Source: Lysinibacillus timonensis
Lineage (GTDB): Bacteria > Bacillota > Bacilli > Bacillales_A > Planococcaceae
Reading direction: 5' to 3'
Length of the DNA stretch: 64,000 nt
Assembly: GCF_900291985.1 (NCBI RefSeq)
Contig: NZ_LT985980.1
Span: forward strand, 770,001-834,000
Position 1 is the first letter of the stretch, and each line of letters opens with the position of its first letter. A program made the position numbers and the translations under genes. The notes beneath the pieces are model-generated. The model was not told where the DNA came from. It saw only the letters and a list, made by a program, of their open reading frames with translations, and ran no database searches. Below are positions 17,741-26,008 of the stretch, in pieces.

Positions 17741-17760
17741 CTAGTTTACATCTAGTTTAC
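17741..17760. repeat. Two direct CTAGTTTAC repeats, 11-base period
   Basis: CTAGTTTAC occurs at 17741-17749 and 17752-17760. One-turn spacing is typical of a tandem binding site. It lies 70-90 bases upstream of the 42 aa frame, in a gap (17672-17911) that otherwise shows nothing. Confidence 0.4.
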
Positions 17761-17911
17761 GTGCGTTCGGGTGGGATTATGAAAAGATTATGAGGCTAAT
17801 ACATAGACATGAATAAATAATAATGGTAGATGATAAATGGAATCTTAGTCATACCACATTAGAATAAAAAACAAAAACTTACTACAAAGCATCAACATTT
17901 TCTCCTAAAAA

Positions 17912-17943
17912 AACTCCACGAACAGTACTTGTTCCGTGGAGTT
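17912..17943 (-). terminator. Terminator of the pseudo-esterase gene
   Basis: AACTCCACG pairs with CGTGGAGTT, with a further AACA/TGTT pair inside. On the minus strand it is followed by seven T. It lies just past the stop at 17949. Confidence 0.85.
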
Positions 17944-17948
17944 AATAT

Positions 17949-18590
17949 TTAGTTAATCCAATCGATTTTAATGAAAGCTAATAAATCCTCTATATTTTCT
18001 AATGATACGCCATGTCCAACTGGATACTTATTATAAGTCACAATTGCACCGTTTTCTTCGAAGAATTTCTTACTTTCTTCAGCCCAGCTTATTGGATAAT
18101 CGAAATCATACTCACCATGAGATATGAATAGTTTTAAGTCTTGAATATTTTTGCGATATTCTAACTTCACAAAATCTGGTATATAACCACTTAAAGAGGC
18201 ATAACCTGCCAACTCACTTCCGAAGATAACAGCTAAGGTTTGTGTAACGACAGCTCCTTGATTAAAACCAACTAGATAGATTTTTTCTAAATCTAGATGA
18301 TACTGTTCAACTGCTTCTAAAATAAATTGCTTTGTAGCAATAATCATTTGATCGAAGATTGTACGAATAGGTTTCCCCTCTTCTTCAAAAGTGTAAAACG
18401 CATATCCAGGTGAATGTGTAATCGGTCCCCTTAAACTAAAAATATGACACTTTCCTTTTAAGGATTCAACTAGTTGAAATAAATCTTCTTCATTGCTTCC
18501 TAATCCATGAAATAAAAATACTGCTGCATTTTTTTCGTCTACTTCTAAATTTGGACCTATATGTTTAAAAAAATAGGGTGTGTTCATCAT
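17949..18590 (-). CDS. Alpha/beta-hydrolase of the carboxylesterase/phospholipase family, nucleophile replaced
   Basis: 213 aa with the fold landmarks of this family: LFHGLGSNEEDL near residue 27, SLRGP near 53, a nucleophile elbow at VGFNQGAV near 117, an Asp loop (SHGEYDFDYP) and a C-terminal GHGVS histidine. The elbow should be G-F-S-Q-G; here the serine codon is AAT (Asn), so ordinary esterase chemistry should be lost. The rest of the protein is intact and the gene has a good terminator. It could be a binding protein, a changed enzyme or a recent inactivation. Confidence 0.8.
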   Translation of the reverse strand: MMNTPYFFKHIGPNLEVDEKNAAVFLFHGLGSNEEDLFQLVESLKGKCHIFSLRGPITHSPGYAFYTFEEEGKPIRTIFDQMIIATKQFILEAVEQYHLDLEKIYLVGFNQGAVVTQTLAVIFGSELAGYASLSGYIPDFVKLEYRKNIQDLKLFISHGEYDFDYPISWAEESKKFFEENGAIVTYNKYPVGHGVSLENIEDLLAFIKIDWIN

Positions 18591-18997
18591 GGTTTACCTG
18601 CCTTTAAAAGAATACATTTACATTTTAACAAAGTTTCTTAGATTTAGACATAATTCAAACTTCGAGTAAATAAATTACAAATCTACAATATGAATAACCT
18701 TAATAATAAGTGTGTGAATCGTATAAATAAATGCTTGGCATAAACACCCAAAAAGCATTAAACTAAATAAAGTTGTTATTTATATTAAAAGGATGCCTTA
18801 TTTAGACCCTAATAGGGAAAAATGTTCCCTATTAACATTTCAGAATTTAGTATTATTTAAATAAATAAAAAATATAATTTATATCTCTATTTTATGCTGT
18901 AACGGAAAAGCTTCCGTTCCTTCTAATAAGCACGTTGCTAAACCATTTTCAACCGAATTTTTAAATCGTTTAAAATACGAAAAATAGGGGTGACATC
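18591..18997. other. Divergent intergenic region with three hairpins
   Basis: 407 bases between a minus- and a plus-strand gene. Inverted repeats: AATGCTT/AAGCATT (18730-18759), AATAGGGAA/TTCCCTATT (18811-18833, perfect 9 bp) and AACGGAA/TTCCGTT (18901-18918). None is followed by a convincing T-run. They may be operators or 5' leader structure of the plus-strand gene. No open frame of note. Confidence 0.45.
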
Positions 18998-20032
18998 ATG
19001 AAACTTGTAAATATGATAAAAGAAAGAGGTTACATTAAAAAAATTGAACAATCAATTCACAAAGCTGCCCCCTATCTTTTATCAGAAAAAAATAGCAAGT
19101 CTATTTTACAAGAAATGCAGAGACAAAGTATTATAGGTCCTGAAACTTATCAGTTTTTTGAAACAAAATTAGAGACAGCAAAAATAATTTTAAAGACTGA
19201 AAGATTTGTAAAAGAAAGTTTCGGACTAAATGTTCAAGGAATGCTATTCCTATTCGATCGTAATGTAAAGGCACCTGGTAATTTTGGTACCTTATATTAT
19301 ATTACTGCCCCTAATATGAACGATGAAATAATACAGGCATTTAACGAGTTTGATGTCGGACCAAGTAGTTATGTTGCAAACCAAATCATTTTAAATAAAC
19401 AAATTGTACAAGGTAGTGTTAAGGATCTCCAAATTGAAACATCACACCAAAACACAATGGAGAAATATGGGTTCAAAGATTATTTTGTAGTTCCGATCGT
19501 ATTAAATGGGGTGACAGTTGCTGCTATTGCTTTATTTAGCCCCAATAAAATTCCAAAGTTAACGAAGAAGATGAAAACCCGAATTTTTAACTATCTCCAC
19601 TTAATGGAAAATGCGATTGATCATTTACAATATCAATGGCAATCTTTAAGGAAAATTCGGTGGTCGTGCATTATTTCGAACGATGGTTTTTTGAGTTACA
19701 TTGATTCAGCTTTTGAATATGCATTAGGGGAAGATGTTTGTTATATAAATAGCCAAAAATCAATCCCTCATGATTATTTCACCCATCCCGAAGATAAAGA
19801 AGGGCAAAGGGAATGTTTTAAAAAATCTGTTTGTGAAAAAATCCCCCAAACTTTTGTTGGTCGGGGGATTTATGATGTTGGAATAATCGTTGTAGAGGTC
19901 CATTTCAAGCCAATTCTAAATGATGATGGATCAGTGCGTTATGTATTAGGTGAAGGATTTACCAATACGATCTTATGTAAACAATTTGAACGCGAAGTAA
20001 AATTAAAATCATTAAAAATGATAAAAGGTTAA
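18998..20032 (+). CDS. GAF-like sensory protein without a visible output domain
   Basis: 344 aa, soluble. Residues about 60-205 look like a GAF domain (KYGFKDYFVVPIVLNGVTVAAIALFSP). Residues about 220-325 look PAS-like (ISNDGFLSYID, HPEDKEGQRECF, ILNDDGSVRYVLGEGF). No kinase, cyclase or DNA-binding domain is evident. GGGGTGA before the ATG supports the start, and a strong terminator follows. Possibly a sensor whose partner is elsewhere. Family call is tentative. Confidence 0.55.
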   Translation: MKLVNMIKERGYIKKIEQSIHKAAPYLLSEKNSKSILQEMQRQSIIGPETYQFFETKLETAKIILKTERFVKESFGLNVQGMLFLFDRNVKAPGNFGTLYYITAPNMNDEIIQAFNEFDVGPSSYVANQIILNKQIVQGSVKDLQIETSHQNTMEKYGFKDYFVVPIVLNGVTVAAIALFSPNKIPKLTKKMKTRIFNYLHLMENAIDHLQYQWQSLRKIRWSCIISNDGFLSYIDSAFEYALGEDVCYINSQKSIPHDYFTHPEDKEGQRECFKKSVCEKIPQTFVGRGIYDVGIIVVEVHFKPILNDDGSVRYVLGEGFTNTILCKQFEREVKLKSLKMIKG

Positions 20033-20041
20033 AAGGTTAAA

Positions 20042-20067
20042 AAAACGCCCATGATTTCGGGCGTTTT
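20042..20067. terminator. Bidirectional terminator
   Basis: AAAACGCCC pairs perfectly with GGGCGTTTT (9 bp, 8-base loop), between the convergent GAF gene and the XRE gene. It is flanked by A-run and T-run, so it can serve both. Confidence 0.85.
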
Positions 20068-20489
20068 CATTTTACGTTTTTTTCGTTGTTCGAAGATTGA
20101 TCAGCAAATTTTTTCACAACAAATTCAAATAATTCGGCGAGTGGTTTTAGTTGTTCTTCCGTTAATGGAATTCCGTCCCAGTGCAAGTTTTTTGTTTCCA
20201 ATAAATATTCTTTTAACTCACGTGAAGTTTTCACTGGTGATGGATCGTCCGTTAAGCCAATTAAGAAGTCCGTTGACGTATGTAATAGATAAGCGATTTT
20301 CGAAAGTTTCTCAATTGGTGGGAATTTTTTTTGAGTTTCATAACCCGCAAAAGTAGAGCGATGTACACCGATTTTATCAGCTATATCGGCCACTTCCCAT
20401 CCCCGACTAATTCGTAATAATTTCAGTCTTTCTCCGAATGTTTTCGCATCAATTAATTCATCCAATTCGCGATCTTTCTCTTTTGTCAT
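20067..20489 (-). CDS. XRE-family transcriptional regulator
   Basis: 140 aa. A Cro/CI helix-turn-helix spans residues about 18-72 (FGERLKLLRISRGWEVADIADKIGVHRSTFAGYE). The C-terminal part (PLTEEQLKPLAELFEFVVKK) is a likely dimerisation helix. AAAGGTGG precedes the ATG. The divergent unknown gene at 20877 has a palindrome in its promoter that this protein could bind, but that link is inference. Confidence 0.85.
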   Translation of the reverse strand: MTKEKDRELDELIDAKTFGERLKLLRISRGWEVADIADKIGVHRSTFAGYETQKKFPPIEKLSKIAYLLHTSTDFLIGLTDDPSPVKTSRELKEYLLETKNLHWDGIPLTEEQLKPLAELFEFVVKKFADQSSNNEKNVK

Positions 20490-20751
20490 AACAATCCACC
20501 TTTTTACACGCCTTGTTATTGGTTGTTATAGGAAACAAAGTATAAACCAATATTTATTGTATATGTTTTATTTCTATTATAAAAGCTTTTTATTAAAAGA
20601 TTAATAATGAGTTAACAGATTGAAATGTTTATTAAATCAACTTATTGATTCGTAATATAATTATTCTATAAGAGTTATTAAAGTTTGTCTATGAATTTCA
20701 ACTATATTTGCAACAAAATTAACAGTTCCTATGTTTTTCGAAAATCACTTG

Positions 20752-20780
20752 TTGCTATAATCAACAGTTGATAATATAAT
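20752..20780 (+). promoter_or_regulatory. Sigma-A promoter with palindromic operator in the spacer
   Basis: TTGCTA (20752-20757) and TATAAT (20775-20780) are separated by exactly 17 bases. ATCAACAGTTGAT (20760-20772), a palindrome with a central A, lies inside the spacer, where a bound repressor would block polymerase. Related half-sites occur at 20635-20650 (AATCAA/TTGATT) and 20797-20804. Confidence 0.65.
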
Positions 20781-20876
20781 TAATTATATATATATTCAGT
20801 TGATTTAATCAAAAAGGTAAATATGAAAATTAATAATAGCTATTTCTTAAGTAAATGATGTAAAGGTTGTGGAAAT

Positions 20877-21494
20877 ATGCATGATGAGATTACCGTAGAA
20901 AGAAGTTTATTATATGTACAACAACATCATGTAGATCAATTCAAATCAATTGCTAACAAAATGAAAGAATTCGATTATTTACTTGAAGAAGCTGCTTTTT
21001 CTTTAAATGATGCTTGGAATATTGCATTTAATATTTGGCTTCTACTTTACTATGATGATCAAGATGATGATATCATTCCTACTGTAGGTAAAACGTTATA
21101 TTATCCATCTAATTTTATTTTGATAGATGCTTTAATTAACCAATCTTATTTCATTCAATTAAAAAAGCATAATTTATCTCCAGAGATGCTTTACATTGCT
21201 TCCTTAAAACTTGCAACAGGAATCAATCAATGGATCAATAAATTATTGTATGAAAATAATATGGTTAAATTATTAAATAAAATGAATCACGGGAGTTATT
21301 TTGATGCCCATCTAAGTAGTAAAGATGAGGTTGGTAAATTTTCTGATGATCAGACAAAATTTGTAAAATTGACGGTTAAAGAACTACATACGTCAAATTC
21401 CTTTTATTTAATGATGAAAAATTGTTATGAACAAGTCTTTCAGTTTTATTATGATAATATAGACTCTTTCCCTGAGAGCGTAATAAAAAACTAA
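20877..21494 (+). CDS. Unknown soluble protein
   Basis: 205 aa, acidic and aromatic-rich (YYDDQDDDIIP near 60), mostly helical by composition, no membrane segment or known motif. Ribosome site is weak (AAAGG about 12 bases before ATG). Transcribed from the palindrome-containing promoter about 100 bases upstream and ended by a hairpin. Its neighbour is a divergent XRE regulator, a common layout for a controlled single gene. I do not recognise it. Confidence 0.6.
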   Translation: MHDEITVERSLLYVQQHHVDQFKSIANKMKEFDYLLEEAAFSLNDAWNIAFNIWLLLYYDDQDDDIIPTVGKTLYYPSNFILIDALINQSYFIQLKKHNLSPEMLYIASLKLATGINQWINKLLYENNMVKLLNKMNHGSYFDAHLSSKDEVGKFSDDQTKFVKLTVKELHTSNSFYLMMKNCYEQVFQFYYDNIDSFPESVIKN

Positions 21495-21520
21495 CAATGC
21501 GTAAATACTTACGTATTGTT
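21494..21520. terminator. Terminator shared by the unknown gene and cblS
   Basis: AACAATGCGTAA pairs with TTACGTATTGTT (12 bp with one G-T, short loop). T-rich sequence follows on the plus strand and an A-run precedes it, so it suits both convergent genes. Confidence 0.8.
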
Positions 21521-21527
21521 TAGTTTT

Positions 21528-22208
21528 TTATTTTTGTATCAACTTAATCTCTTCGTAAATCGTTGAAATACTATCTTTAAATTGTTCAAGTTGATCTCGA
21601 TCAACTGCTACAATGACGGAACTTGCTGGTCCACTTGTTTTTTCTAGTGGTAAAGCACACTCGATATCATAATCACGAAATAATTTTTCACACTCAAAAC
21701 GTATACCTTTCGAACCCACTGGCCAAACACTTTTAATAACACCCATTTTGATTAACATATACAGTTCATTCAACTTCGCAATATGCTCAGGCTCATTTAA
21801 TATCTCCTCTCCAACCAGTGGCTTTCCTACTATAAACCAGCTGCATTGTTCAGCATTATTATCATATATTTTCTTTCCTACCATCATGATGCTAATTCCG
21901 GATTGAAGGGACTCAAAATTCGACTCAGTTGACCCACTTATAGTTGGCATCCTTTCACCAATTTCAACGAAAACACGGTGAATTCCCTTTTCGTAGTCTG
22001 ACCATGCTTCATCACTTGTAAAATTTGACATAAATATATGTGTAGGCTGTCCCCCCGCGCACCACTGCTCAATCAGAGCGACTCTAGCAGTATAATACGC
22101 AACTAACTCGTTCGAAGTATTTACTAAGTCATGTTCCTTTTCACCTACACAACCCGTATTATCGACTGTTATAACGATATTTTGATCAATTAGTATTGCA
22201 TTTCTCAT
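21528..22208 (-). CDS. cblS: Alpha-ribazole kinase (CblS)
   Basis: 226 aa, similar to AIR-synthase/PurM-like ATP-binding proteins (ILIDQNIVITVDNTGCVGEKEHD at the start, then MMVGKKI and PVGSKGIRFECEKLF). In Listeria and Geobacillus CblS phosphorylates alpha-ribazole for cobalamin lower-ligand assembly. The ATG overlaps the cblT stop (ATGA) with GGAAGGTAA upstream. Context (cblT, cobS, cobU) supports the call strongly; sequence alone supports it moderately. Confidence 0.72.
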   Translation of the reverse strand: MRNAILIDQNIVITVDNTGCVGEKEHDLVNTSNELVAYYTARVALIEQWCAGGQPTHIFMSNFTSDEAWSDYEKGIHRVFVEIGERMPTISGSTESNFESLQSGISIMMVGKKIYDNNAEQCSWFIVGKPLVGEEILNEPEHIAKLNELYMLIKMGVIKSVWPVGSKGIRFECEKLFRDYDIECALPLEKTSGPASSVIVAVDRDQLEQFKDSISTIYEEIKLIQK

Positions 22209-22705
22209 AAATCCATTACCTTCCAATGATTTAAAATTTTATTTAAAAGAGGTGTCAGCATTATGACCACAATTACATTGATTATTGTTGCAACCAATAA
22301 ACTGGGCAAACTGGTAAAATAAAAATAAGGTGAAATAATAAAATAAAATGGAATTGGGGAAACAATTCCATTTGCTACAATTAAAAACATCCATTTCAAA
22401 AAGGTAAAACCTTTTTTATTCAAAATGCTAAAACCATATACAACGACAAACATTTCTATTGCGATTAGGATATGTAATATCCCGAGTGGAAGACCGGATG
22501 AAACTGCTGTTGCAAGATGTCCAAGTAGACCTACGAAGCCTGAGTAAATAGGTGGTAGAAAAAGAATACTTAAAAATGCCGGTGCAGAATCTAAAGCTGC
22601 TGTTGTTATGAGTCCAGGTATTTTTATATAACTTCCTACAACACAGATGGCTGCAGTTAATGCAGTTAATATGTAAATCCTTAATTTATTCTTGTCCACT
22701 TTCAT
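22205..22705 (-). CDS. cblT: Alpha-ribazole transporter (CblT), ECF S-component-like
   Basis: 166 aa with five to six hydrophobic segments. It resembles ECF-type substrate-binding membrane components (ITTAALDSAPAFLSILFLPPIYSG, VGLLGHLATAVSSG). With CblS it should salvage alpha-ribazole from outside. It overlaps the upstream short cobU by 20 bases and cblS by 4, indicating tight coupling. No ECF ATPase genes in the window. Confidence 0.72.
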   Translation of the reverse strand: MKVDKNKLRIYILTALTAAICVVGSYIKIPGLITTAALDSAPAFLSILFLPPIYSGFVGLLGHLATAVSSGLPLGILHILIAIEMFVVVYGFSILNKKGFTFLKWMFLIVANGIVSPIPFYFIISPYFYFTSLPSLLVATIINVIVVIMLTPLLNKILNHWKVMDL

Positions 22706-23117
22706 ACTTCCCCTTTAATAGTTCTGGTATTCCATACCAAACACGAATAACTGTATCACTTTCTTGAAACAGTTTTTGATAAAGTCTTCCACAAGTATCC
22801 CTTAATTTTCTCTCATCTTTATGTATTGGAACGACTCCTCTACCAATATCATTGCATATACAAATAATCTCTGTTTGGGTATGAAGTAAACTAAGTTTCT
22901 CCATTATTCGTTGGACTATTTCGTCTTCTCCTAAAGTAAAATGGCTTAATATAATCTTCTCGAAATTTGTAATAACAATATATTTTTTTGACGAAATGGA
23001 TTTTTCTGTAGGGAATACTCCATCAAAAATTGTATATTCGCTTACGTGTATTTGTAATAGGTAATCCTCTACGAATTTCCGCTTTCCATTAAACGCCCCA
23101 CCAATAACTACTTTCAT
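22686..23117 (-). CDS. Short, divergent CobU-like protein
   Basis: 143 aa against about 180 for CobU. It keeps a P-loop-like start (VVIGGAFNGKRK) and a clean CobU C-terminal block (NDIGRGVVP, RKLRDTCGRLYQKLF, ELLKG). It lacks the middle RH...W..E region that carries the guanylylated histidine. It therefore may not work alone as adenosylcobinamide kinase/guanylyltransferase. The full-length CobU at 23948 shows the opposite pattern, suggesting complementary roles. GGGGG precedes the ATG. Confidence 0.7.
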   Translation of the reverse strand: MKVVIGGAFNGKRKFVEDYLLQIHVSEYTIFDGVFPTEKSISSKKYIVITNFEKIILSHFTLGEDEIVQRIMEKLSLLHTQTEIICICNDIGRGVVPIHKDERKLRDTCGRLYQKLFQESDTVIRVWYGIPELLKGKYESGQE

Positions 23118-23126
23118 ACTAACCCC

Positions 23127-23906
23127 CTAAAAAAGTTTGAACATCAATAGTAAAATTCCCCAAAGAAATGTTTCACAACTCTCATAAATCGCACCCAATA
23201 AATCACCTGTCATACCACCAAAATGTCTTTTCGACCATCTTGCATAAGATACAATATATAATAATACACCTACAAGTAATAGTAGCAAGTGTATATTAAA
23301 CTCATATAAAGCTACAGTAATTACTAAAACAGTATAGAGAAAAACCGAAATCCAGATCACCTTATGTATTACTTGAGTCTTAAAGTAAGCAGCTAAACCA
23401 TCACTTTTTACTGTTTGTGTTGTTAGAAAGTACACTAACATCGTGATCCTACTCAACATTGGAATAAAAACAAAATAGATAAAGGGGTTTATATTTAACG
23501 TTAACATTTCATAATAAAAAGTTATTTTTAATAATAGAATCACTATTAAACCAATTGCCCCAAACGCACCTACGCGAGAATCACTTAAAATTTCAATTCG
23601 CCTTTTTTGATCACGGTATGAAAAAAAAGCGTCACACATATCAATCCAGCCATCTAAATGTAAGCCCCCCGTCATTACAATACCCGTAATAACAAGAATT
23701 ACAGCAAGGAAGAGATTAGAAAATTGAAAGAATTGCTCATTTACGTAGAAGAGTAAAACATTGGTTAACCCCATAAAGATACTAATTAAAGGTAACCAAA
23801 AAAACATCCCAGTAACGGTTATTGTGTTCATTTGAAATTGTTTACGAATGGGAATGGATGTAAAAAACTGAAATGCTAGAAAAATACTTATTATTATTCT
23901 TTTCAC
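23127..23906 (-). CDS. cobS: Adenosylcobinamide-GDP ribazoletransferase (cobalamin synthase)
   Basis: 259 aa integral membrane protein with about six segments. The family signature is visible as LHLDGWIDMCDAFFS near residue 80, followed by RRIEILSDSRVGAFG. It joins adenosylcobinamide-GDP and alpha-ribazole (phosphate) at the membrane, the final assembly step. GTG start with AAGGTGG upstream. The catalytic-loop DxxD aspartates appear as DGWIDMCD. Confidence 0.93.
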   Translation of the reverse strand: MKRIIISIFLAFQFFTSIPIRKQFQMNTITVTGMFFWLPLISIFMGLTNVLLFYVNEQFFQFSNLFLAVILVITGIVMTGGLHLDGWIDMCDAFFSYRDQKRRIEILSDSRVGAFGAIGLIVILLLKITFYYEMLTLNINPFIYFVFIPMLSRITMLVYFLTTQTVKSDGLAAYFKTQVIHKVIWISVFLYTVLVITVALYEFNIHLLLLLVGVLLYIVSYARWSKRHFGGMTGDLLGAIYESCETFLWGILLLMFKLF

Positions 23907-23947
23907 AAATTTACCACCTTTACAAAAAACCTCACAGTTTTACTCCC

Positions 23948-24511
23948 CTATTTCCAACGTTTATAAATGCTATAATCCAGTTCATACGCTTCATCACAAT
24001 TAGCAACAATCCACTGGTGCAAGTTACCTAAAATATGACGATACAAATTAACCTCATCAAATTGTGAAATAGGTTCGTCAAATAACTCATTTGATACTAA
24101 AAAAACGTTTACCTCTTTATCCTTCCAATATAAAATACATTCTTTAAAATTGTTTAAATATCGATTAATAACAGTTTGTCGCTCCTCATAATTGTTAGGG
24201 TCGGATTTATATAATACATTGGATAACCAAGTAGTAATACAATCCCATACAATGACTTGGTGTTTAGATAAATTCATCTGCAATGGAATCTCATCAATAA
24301 TTTCAATTGTCTCCCATTTTACAGTAGAAGTTGCTCGGTCTAGTTGATGCCTTTTGATGCGTTGTTTCATTTCATCATCAAATGCAACACCCGAAGCAAT
24401 ATAACAAAAAGAATTAGTTGATAAGAGACCTCCTATTTCCATTGCATATTCAAGGGCGAAGGCACTCTTCCCACTTCGTACTCCACCTGTAATGAATATA
24501 ATCTTCCCCAA
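23948..24511 (-). CDS. cobU: Adenosylcobinamide kinase/guanylyltransferase (CobU)
   Basis: 187 aa. P-loop GGVRSGKS at 8-15, then YIASG, DDEM and RIKRHQLDR...WETIE with the guanylylated histidine, and WDCITTWLSN. It activates adenosylcobinamide to the GDP form. The C-terminal block normally reading SNEVG-GIVP...FRD..G..NQ is degenerate (SNELFDEPISQFDEVNLY). I prefer the TTG at 24511 with AAGGTGGTG upstream and the usual family start. First gene of the cob-cbl operon. Confidence 0.85.
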   Translation of the reverse strand: MGKIIFITGGVRSGKSAFALEYAMEIGGLLSTNSFCYIASGVAFDDEMKQRIKRHQLDRATSTVKWETIEIIDEIPLQMNLSKHQVIVWDCITTWLSNVLYKSDPNNYEERQTVINRYLNNFKECILYWKDKEVNVFLVSNELFDEPISQFDEVNLYRHILGNLHQWIVANCDEAYELDYSIYKRWK

Positions 24512-24542
24512 AATAGCACCACCTTTATGTTGATATAAAAAA

Positions 24543-24576
24543 CTGTTCAAAAAGCATATCCTTACTTCTTGAACAG
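24543..24576 (-). terminator. Hairpin with T-run between zur and cobU
   Basis: CTGTTCAA pairs with TTGAACAG (8 bp, about 18-base loop). On the minus strand it is followed by TTTTTTATA. It either ends the znuC-znuB-zur transcript or acts as a leader attenuator of cobU, whose start is only 32 bases further on. Confidence 0.55.
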
Positions 24577-24729
24577 CAACATTTTCTATTCATTAATAAT
24601 CTTTCTTTTGGACTAATGGTAGCATGAACACTTTTTTGTCTCTCCAATATACACCTAATTGTAGAAAGAGATGGATTCAATCTGAATAACTAGCTGTAAA
24701 CAAAACATAGCTCAATTATTTACGGTAGA

Positions 24730-25140
24730 TTAAGCACAATTTGGACATCTTCCATAAATTTCAAATTTATGGGAATCTATTTCACATCCTGGTAATCTTT
24801 CGGCTAGCATTTCCATTGGACAAACTTCAATTTCTTTTACTTTTCCACAGGCCATACAAATAAAATGGTGATGGTGGTGGTCTGACTCACAATGCATTCG
24901 GAAATTTCTTTCACCATTTAACTCTGTTTCTTCTAAAATACCAAGTTCTACAAATGTCGAAAGATTTCGGTAAATCGTATCATAACTCATTCCAGGGAAG
25001 TCTTTTTTAAGTACATTTAATAAATCACGAGCCGTTAAATATTTATCGGTTTCTTCAAACATGCTCAATATTAATTCGCGTTTATCGGTTTTTTTATAAC
25101 CATTATCTTTTAAGATTTCCCACGCTCGTGTAATATTCAC
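24730..25140 (-). CDS. zur: Zinc uptake regulator (Fur family)
   Basis: 136 aa. Winged-helix domain with [14 protein letters not shown] and [20 protein letters not shown]. The metal region has HHHHH preceding [12 protein letters not shown] and a final CPNC, giving the structural CxxC zinc site. It follows znuB by 4 bases, so repressor and transporter are co-transcribed and self-controlled through the Zur box at 26772. GTG start with GAAGGGG upstream. Corresponds to B. subtilis YqfV. Confidence 0.92.
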   Translation of the reverse strand: MNITRAWEILKDNGYKKTDKRELILSMFEETDKYLTARDLLNVLKKDFPGMSYDTIYRNLSTFVELGILEETELNGERNFRMHCESDHHHHHFICMACGKVKEIEVCPMEMLAERLPGCEIDSHKFEIYGRCPNCA

Positions 25141-25144
25141 TAGT

Positions 25145-25996
25145 TTATCCCCTTCCTATATTTATCTTCAAATACAGCTTCTTAGAAACGATAATTAAAA
25201 TCAATATTATAATAGACGTAACAACAATGGTTCCACCTGGAGCTAAATTTAAATAAAAGGCACTAATTAGACCAATAATAACAGCTAATTCACCGAAGAT
25301 AATTGCATATATAATGGTTTGTTTAAATCCTTTGGCAATTCTCATACTTGCTGCGACTGGTAGTGTAATTAAAGATGATACTAGTAGTATACCGACAATT
25401 CGCATACTTGCCGCTATAACTAATGCCACTACTAACATAAACAACAAATGGATTACTTTAGCTGGTAGCCCTGTTGCTTTAGCGTACTCCTCATCAAATG
25501 ATAATACAAACATTTCCTTAAATAAAAGAGATAAAAACACAATTACGATTAGTGCAATTATCATGACCACTATTAAATCTTGCCTTGAAACAGCCGACAC
25601 TGTTCCAAATAAATAACTTGTAATATCTGTTTTAAAACCACTCGCTAGTGAAATAAAAATTGCTGATATCCCTATTCCAGCAGACATAATAATAGGTATA
25701 GCAAGTTCCTCATAATGTTTATAGAGTCTTCGTAAACGCTCAATTAATATGGAACCTCCTACAGATGCTGCAATTCCTAAATAAATAGGGTTAAGCAATG
25801 CTAAAAAAGTAACACTTTGACTTAAATATAAACTGCCTGCAATTCCAGCAAGTGTTACGTGGGATAGGGCATCGGCTATTAAAGACATTCTTCGAACAAC
25901 AATAAAAACTCCTAATAATGGTGCAATGACGCCAATAATAATCCCGGATAGGAAGGCATTTTGCAGAAATTCATAGTTTAATAATGCTTCAATCAT
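25145..25996 (-). CDS. znuB: Zinc ABC transporter permease (ZnuB-like)
   Basis: 283 aa, eight to nine membrane segments, ABC-3 family signatures ([52 protein letters not shown]). It forms the zinc or manganese channel. Zur in the same operon points to zinc. It follows the ATPase by 12 bases. No binding-protein gene is present nearby. Confidence 0.9.
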   Translation of the reverse strand: MIEALLNYEFLQNAFLSGIIIGVIAPLLGVFIVVRRMSLIADALSHVTLAGIAGSLYLSQSVTFLALLNPIYLGIAASVGGSILIERLRRLYKHYEELAIPIIMSAGIGISAIFISLASGFKTDITSYLFGTVSAVSRQDLIVVMIIALIVIVFLSLLFKEMFVLSFDEEYAKATGLPAKVIHLLFMLVVALVIAASMRIVGILLVSSLITLPVAASMRIAKGFKQTIIYAIIFGELAVIIGLISAFYLNLAPGGTIVVTSIIILILIIVSKKLYLKINIGRG

Positions 25997-26008
25997 ATAC
26001 CTTCCCCC

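Noticed and set aside
21815-21835. B12-box-like CAGTGGC
   Set aside because: It lies within the coding sequence of cblS, far from any operon start, so chance is the better explanation.
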